A model generated the notes under the pieces. That model was not told the DNA's origin. It did not search any database and saw only the letters and a list, made by a program, of their open reading frames with translations. A DNA stretch of 64,000 nt from Lutraria lutraria (taxonomy: Eukaryota > Mollusca > Bivalvia > Venerida > Mactridae): contig OZ026833.1 in NCBI GenBank assembly GCA_964023205.1, positions 44,890,441 to 44,954,440 of the forward strand, in the 5' to 3' direction. Below, in pieces: positions 60,235-64,000 of this stretch; the first letter of the stretch is position 1; the number at the start of each line of letters is the position of its first letter. The position numbers and the translations under genes were made by a program.

Positions 60235-60839
60235 CTCCAATCAGTAAGTTACAATGGTCTCCTATCAGTCCTGTGAGTAGTTTGAGCTTTAGCTCATCTA
60301 GAAATTCATCTAAAAGCTCATCTCAAAATTCTTCTAGAAGTGGATCAAACAGTTTTAGCACACCTAGAAGTTTATCTAGAAGTTCAAGAAGTTTATCAAG
60401 AAGTGGACCAAGCAGTTCATCTAGAAGTGGACCAAGCAGTTATTCAAGCAGTGGGCCAAGCAGTTTATCTAGAAGTGGACCAAGCAGTTTGAGTTATTCA
60501 AGCAGTTTATCTAGAAGTTCGCCAAGTAGTTATTCAAGCAGTGGGCCAAGTAGTTTGAGTTCTTCAAGAAATTCATCTAGGAGTTCATCCAGCAGATCAT
60601 CTCACAGTTCTAGAAGTTCATCCAGTAGATCATCTCCCAGTTCAAGAAGTTCATCCAGTAGATCATCTCCCAGTTCAAGAAGTTCACCAGACACTCCATT
60701 GTGCCGTTTTTCACCCCTATCCTTATCTACCTTATCAAGACAGGCTGTCTTGAAACCCCTTTTGAGACATCGTATTCACCTGATGAGACAGGGCCCTATG
60801 AATCCAGCTTCAAGACAAGCCTTTGATGCTTTAGTATAA
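60225..60839 (+). CDS. Ser/Arg-rich protein, overlaps the H1-like gene
   Basis: 204 residues from ATG at 60225, overlapping the previous stop by 10 nt in another frame. Residues about 20-160 are almost only Ser with Arg, Gly, Pro and Leu (SRSGPSS, SSRSS repeats), like an SR domain or protamine-like tail. The end is less biased (LSRQAVLKPLLRHRIHLMRQ). The DNA is itself repetitive, but the frame stays open for 615 nt from an ATG, which supports coding. The stop lies inside the TATA box of the next gene. Confidence 0.6.
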   Translation: MAVTPISKLQWSPISPVSSLSFSSSRNSSKSSSQNSSRSGSNSFSTPRSLSRSSRSLSRSGPSSSSRSGPSSYSSSGPSSLSRSGPSSLSYSSSLSRSSPSSYSSSGPSSLSSSRNSSRSSSSRSSHSSRSSSSRSSPSSRSSSSRSSPSSRSSPDTPLCRFSPLSLSTLSRQAVLKPLLRHRIHLMRQGPMNPASRQAFDALV

Positions 60840-60877
60840 AAGCTGTGAAGAAGTAAAAACAGGTATTATTTGACATA
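60834..60877 (+). promoter_or_regulatory. TATA promoter of the pX/pVI-like gene
   Basis: TATAAAAG at 60835-60842, about 36 nt before the ATG at 60878, overlapping the stop codon of the upstream gene. Confidence 0.6.
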
Positions 60878-61249
60878 ATGGCACCAAAAAGACCACTCCT
60901 GCATAAATACGGACATCTGGTTTTGGGTTTAACTCAAGCCCCAGATGGGTTAAGAAGAAAGATGATACATGGAGCATCTAAAGAAATGATTCAATGTGTG
61001 GCAGAATGCTGTCAGAATGTTTTAAAAGGCAATGTTGCCTTATCCCCCTCTCAAAAGCAAAGGTTGAAGTCCAAGCGTCAACATCTCCGCACTTTAGCAG
61101 ATAAAAGAGTATCCATTCAAAAAAAGAAACGTGTGTTGAATCAAAAAGGAGGATTATTTCCATTACTAGCTCTTGCTCCAATCATTGCTAAAGCTGTTGC
61201 TGCAGGAGCACTCAGTGGAGGTGTTGCCACACTGGTGAAAAAGCTATGA
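60878..61249 (+). CDS. Conserved Polinton virion protein (pX/pVI-like)
   Basis: 123 residues: basic N-terminus, a helical region (GASKEMIQCVAECCQNVL ... LSPSQKQRLKSKRQHL), then the typical NQKGG followed by a hydrophobic alanine/glycine-rich end (LLALAPIIAKAVAAGALSGG) and VKKL. Such ends are found in many Polintons and are compared with adenovirus membrane-active or core peptides. The assignment rests on pattern only. It overlaps the next gene by 4 nt (ATGA). Confidence 0.7.
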   Translation: MAPKRPLLHKYGHLVLGLTQAPDGLRRKMIHGASKEMIQCVAECCQNVLKGNVALSPSQKQRLKSKRQHLRTLADKRVSIQKKKRVLNQKGGLFPLLALAPIIAKAVAAGALSGGVATLVKKL

Positions 61250-61986
61250 AGAAAATGGCTATCGTCCCATTCAAAATGCTAGAAGAGATGAATCGATGGA
61301 AAACAGAACAACGACCACGTTTACCTCCTCGCCCGCAAGTCAGTCAAACATCCGATTTACAGAAACAAATGGGAGACGTATTACAAAATGAATCGTTGTC
61401 TGAATCAGAAAAAGCACAACACTATGGGCAAGTCTTGCAAAGGTTTCAACTGTCTCATCAAAAAGCACGTGAACCGGCTACTCTGGCTGCACCAGTTGCA
61501 CCGGCTGCACCGGTTGTTCCAGCTGCTCAAGGTGCACAAGAGGCACAAGCGGCTCCTGCTACATTGACGGATCGGATTCTTGAAAGTGTTCCTACTACCA
61601 TGCGTCGAAAAACTCAGCTTTTATTACACTTTCTACAAAATCATCCCCACATGTCATGGAATGATCATGGGATGTTGGAATATCATGGAAAACCAATACA
61701 AGGATCCAACATTATTGATTTGGTCAATGATGTCATACGTCATAGAAAAGGGTCGGAGCCTAGAGGATGGGAACAGTTTTCTAGTGGACTAAGAGATGTC
61801 AATGTACCACAAGAAGTGATAGGAAATAAACGGAGATGGTCATGGATGCAAAAAGCAGACGATTCGGAGGAAGATGATGAATTTGATAGTTTTGTTGAGT
61901 CTCGTTCACCTAAACGGATGAAAGCAGAACCTATAAGTAAACCTGTCAAACAGATGAAAGCAGAACCTAAGTGGGAAGCCTACTAG
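61246..61986 (+). CDS. Conserved Polinton late protein of unknown role
   Basis: 246 residues starting at the ATGA overlap. Predicted helix (LQKQMGDVLQNESLSESEKAQH), then an Ala/Pro/Val linker (about residues 80-110), then a conserved C-terminal domain (TTMRRKTQLLLHFLQNHP ... GSNIIDLVNDVIRHRK ... PRGWEQFSSGL). It ends in an acidic patch and two MKAEP motifs that resemble SUMO-acceptor sites. Similar proteins occur beside the pX-like gene in other invertebrate Polintons, as far as I recall; function unknown. Confidence 0.65.
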   Translation: MKKMAIVPFKMLEEMNRWKTEQRPRLPPRPQVSQTSDLQKQMGDVLQNESLSESEKAQHYGQVLQRFQLSHQKAREPATLAAPVAPAAPVVPAAQGAQEAQAAPATLTDRILESVPTTMRRKTQLLLHFLQNHPHMSWNDHGMLEYHGKPIQGSNIIDLVNDVIRHRKGSEPRGWEQFSSGLRDVNVPQEVIGNKRRWSWMQKADDSEEDDEFDSFVESRSPKRMKAEPISKPVKQMKAEPKWEAY

Positions 61987-61991
61987 ACAAC

Positions 61992-63065
61992 ATGAACAAA
62001 AAGGTAGACAGTCTGTTACATCAGATTTATTATGATCCCCATCATCCGGCTGGTTTTGGTGGGGTAGAACGTCTTACTACAGCAGCTCGAACTCAACTGA
62101 AATCCATCACGCCAAGTCAAGTGCGATCCTGGTTGAAGGGACAAAAGACCTATACCCTGCACAAACCTATCCGTAGGGCATTCTCGAGACGGAAAACAAT
62201 TGTGGGTGGTATTGATCATCAATGGCAAGCTGATTTGGCAGACATGCAATCCTTGGCTCAGTACAACACCCCTTATCGATATTTGTTGTGTGTCATTGAC
62301 GTGTTTTCAAAATATGCTTGGGTTGTTCCCCTCAAGGATAAAACGGGGCTCACATTGGTGGAAGCGTTTCGCTCTATTCTTAAAACGAGACAACCTAAAG
62401 CGTTGCAAACCGATAAAGGAACAGAATTCAAGAATCAAAGGTTTCAACAGTTTTTAGACAAAGTAGGGATTCATTATTTTACGACTGAAAACCCAGAAAC
62501 TAAGGCTAGTATAGTGGAACGTTTTCAACGAACCTTAAAATCACGCATGTGGAAATACTTTACGCATCATAAAACACGAAGGTATATTCAGGTATTGTCT
62601 AATCTCGTGCATGCCTATAATCATCGTGTTCATCGTAGTATACAAATGGCACCCGTATCCGTAAATGAGAATAACGAATCTCAAGTGGCCTTGACCTTGT
62701 ATGGAAAATCAAGAAAAAAAGCGTCGACGACCCTTCATGTGGGAGATATTGTTCGTATCAATAAAACAAAACGTACATTTGATAAAGGTTATCTACCCAA
62801 CTGGACCACTGAACTGTTTAAAGTGATCCAAGTCAAAAAGACCTCTCCTGCTACTGTGAAATTGACTGATTTAGACGGAGAACCCATATTAGGTTCGTTT
62901 TATTTCTCTGAAGTACAGGTTATAAAAGATGATGCTATCTATGAAATTGAATCAGTGCTCGCACATCGCCAGAGTAAGGTAGACGGAAGACGAGAAATTA
63001 AAGTACATTGGAAAGGTTATCCTTCGAAATTTGACAGTTGGATTCCCGAATCCCATCTCGTTTGA
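61992..63065 (+). CDS. INT: Retroviral-like integrase with C-terminal chromodomain
   Basis: 357 residues from ATG at 61992; the open frame to 61971 starts at GTG. Catalytic core: D81 (QADLADM), D141 (LQTDKGTEF), E176 (KASIVERF). The last spacing is 34 residues by hand count, against 35 in most relatives. LHVGDIVRINK marks the C-terminal DNA-binding fold, and residues about 315-357 are a chromodomain (YEIESVL ... KVHWKGYPSKFDSWIP), which could steer insertion to modified chromatin. A clear HHCC zinc domain is not visible in the short N-terminus. The gene lies among virion genes rather than at the element's end. All catalytic residues are intact. Confidence 0.92.
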   Translation: MNKKVDSLLHQIYYDPHHPAGFGGVERLTTAARTQLKSITPSQVRSWLKGQKTYTLHKPIRRAFSRRKTIVGGIDHQWQADLADMQSLAQYNTPYRYLLCVIDVFSKYAWVVPLKDKTGLTLVEAFRSILKTRQPKALQTDKGTEFKNQRFQQFLDKVGIHYFTTENPETKASIVERFQRTLKSRMWKYFTHHKTRRYIQVLSNLVHAYNHRVHRSIQMAPVSVNENNESQVALTLYGKSRKKASTTLHVGDIVRINKTKRTFDKGYLPNWTTELFKVIQVKKTSPATVKLTDLDGEPILGSFYFSEVQVIKDDAIYEIESVLAHRQSKVDGRREIKVHWKGYPSKFDSWIPESHLV

Positions 63066-63084
63066 ACTGGTTAATAAATACATC

Positions 63085-63330
63085 ATGTCTCAAACCGATA
63101 CGGCCAGTGTGGTAGTGACTGCCTCAGAGCAAACCAAATTGTGTGAACCCAAAAATAAGGTCACTTTTTTGTCACAAATTGTAGTGGTATTTATTATTAT
63201 TACCGTATCGCTATTTAATTTGTGTTTTCAACGACCCGATCGAGAATTGTGGCTTCTGCTTTTAAGTAGTTCTCTAGGTTATATTCTACCGAATCCCTCC
63301 TTGAAATTCAATAAACCTAAATCAACATGA
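63085..63330 (+). CDS. Small membrane protein (Polinton late gene)
   Basis: 81 residues from ATG at 63085, 19 nt after the integrase stop. It has a hydrophobic helix (IVVVFIIITVSLFNLCF) and then DRELWLLLLSSSLGYILPNP, a second shorter apolar segment. Similar two-segment proteins recur in Polintons; role unknown. The stop overlaps the next start (ATGA). Confidence 0.65.
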   Translation: MSQTDTASVVVTASEQTKLCEPKNKVTFLSQIVVVFIIITVSLFNLCFQRPDRELWLLLLSSSLGYILPNPSLKFNKPKST

Positions 63331-64000
63331 GTTCGTTTTACATAACACTCATGAGTGATAGCTCTATGGATTTATTCCAAGACAATACGCAATGTTGTTT
63401 TCGTACCAAACTGGCAAAACCCATCCATCTCAATAAACAAGACTGGGAAATTGCCTTAGTGGAAATGATTGTTCCTAGTCAGGTCATTAATGTCACTGAA
63501 GAAGAGCGACATTTCTACATTGTCACACATGATCCTGTCCTGGGTAAGGCCTTAGAAAACTTTGAGACCTATTGTACTCTCCCCAATAAAGAAGAAAAAG
63601 GTGTACGACTTTGTATTCCTATAGGAACTTATGTCACACCCCAACATTTGATCGAGACGATTGACTTTACCGTGAAAGATCAATTAGGTAAAATATTTAG
63701 ACAGAAAGGCCTTCGATTTACCATGGGTTTTTCAGGACAAAGTAAACGCGCAAAACTGGACAGTTCGGATCAACTAGGCATTCAGTTTCATCCTCACATG
63801 TTTATTAAACTGGGTGGAGCCCCTGATAGTTCTTCGACCATCTTTTTTAAAGACACTCCGGAACCGTTTCCTCATGGCGTAGATATTAACATGGGTCATA
63901 ATCATTTGTTTGTTTATTCCGACCTTGCGTCTTATACCTATTTGGGAAACATAGAAGCCCCCATCTTACGTGTAGCTCCATTTGATCCGAGAACGAAAGC
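63327..64000 (+). CDS. Virion-type protein (candidate minor capsid/penton), cut by window end
   Basis: Open from ATG at 63327 to the last base (224 codons, no stop). It starts MSSFYITLMSDSSMDLF, then has WEIALVEMIVPSQV, and later a GIQFHPHMFIKLGG block. This beginning is typical of a Polinton structural protein encoded just after the small membrane protein. I favour the minor capsid (penton) or a vertex-associated protein, without proof. The 3' end is outside the window. Confidence 0.55.
   Translation, partial: MSSFYITLMSDSSMDLFQDNTQCCFRTKLAKPIHLNKQDWEIALVEMIVPSQVINVTEEERHFYIVTHDPVLGKALENFETYCTLPNKEEKGVRLCIPIGTYVTPQHLIETIDFTVKDQLGKIFRQKGLRFTMGFSGQSKRAKLDSSDQLGIQFHPHMFIKLGGAPDSSSTIFFKDTPEPFPHGVDINMGHNHLFVYSDLASYTYLGNIEAPILRVAPFDPRTK

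Larger units (their letters stand above)
50440..64000 (+). mobile_element. Polinton/Maverick (adintovirus-like) element, left part, continues past window
   Basis: It encodes the diagnostic set: protein-primed-type DNA polymerase B, retroviral-like integrase with chromodomain, packaging ATPase and several virion-type proteins, all intronless and closely packed. Base composition is visibly richer in GC than the flanks. The left end cannot be fixed because the partner terminal repeat is outside the window. The change in composition and the first element-like repeats put it between about 50.3 and 50.6 kb. The visible ORFs are all intact. Protease and major capsid protein genes are not in this part. 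Confidence 0.85.

Overview
The window looks like a gene-poor, AT-rich invertebrate chromosome, most likely a bivalve mollusc. The evidence is small exons in large introns, tRNA-derived SINEs, mariner-type MITEs, a mitochondria-eating-protein (MIEAP/SPATA18-like) gene, and F-type-lectin and multi-EGF modules of kinds common in molluscs. This assignment is inference from content; no species-specific sequence was recognised. A 200-N assembly gap lies at 8708-8907.

Layout. (1) About 2.4-12.8 kb, + strand: a multi-exon, cysteine-rich secreted or GPI-anchored protein built from two copies of one exon module. One exon carries apparent compensating frameshifts, and one exon is probably hidden in the N gap. 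(2) 17.39-28.07 kb, + strand: a complete 11-exon, 734-residue coiled-coil protein ending in a MIEAP-like domain. All splice phases agree. (3) 48.32-30.31 kb, - strand: a complete 15-exon, 752-residue receptor. It has a signal peptide, two F-type lectin domains, seven EGF-like modules, one membrane helix and a cytoplasmic tail ending in an ITAM. Two further exons in this locus are decayed. The introns hold MITEs, a fold-back hairpin, SINE-like tRNA sequences and a 46-bp inverted repeat pair. (4) From about 50.4 kb past the right edge: a large self-synthesising DNA transposon/virus of the Polinton/Maverick (adintovirus-like) type, with higher GC, intronless and tightly packed genes.

The Polinton. 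Its left part has a minus-strand low-complexity gene, a 14-unit 34-bp array, a minus-strand coiled-coil gene, a plus-strand small gene with an acylation signal and two LYPDL motifs, and a minus-strand CCHC zinc-knuckle gene. The last is divergent from the protein-primed type DNA polymerase B. The plus-strand block then runs F-box-like protein, two small paralogs, packaging ATPase, an H1-like basic protein, an SR-rich protein, a pX/pVI-like paralog of the basic protein, a conserved late protein, integrase with chromodomain, a small membrane protein and a virion-type protein cut by the window end. Protease, major capsid protein and the right terminal repeat are not seen and should lie to the right. 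All ORFs in the visible part are intact, so the copy looks young.

The main candidate for something undescribed is in the left part of this element. Three of its small genes end in hairpins that match the stem-loop of replication-dependent histone mRNAs (6-bp GC stem, 4-nt UUUC or UAUC loop, ACC-type flank), and two of the sites have a purine-rich U7-like downstream element. One of these genes is driven from a region with five phased inverted CCAAT boxes and three AACGG sites. TCAAGGTCA nuclear-receptor sites recur through the same block. Together these suggest viral gene expression tied to S phase and the histone 3'-end machinery. The same block encodes a predicted myristoylated/palmitoylated protein with two ALIX-type late-domain motifs, which would fit ESCRT-assisted egress.
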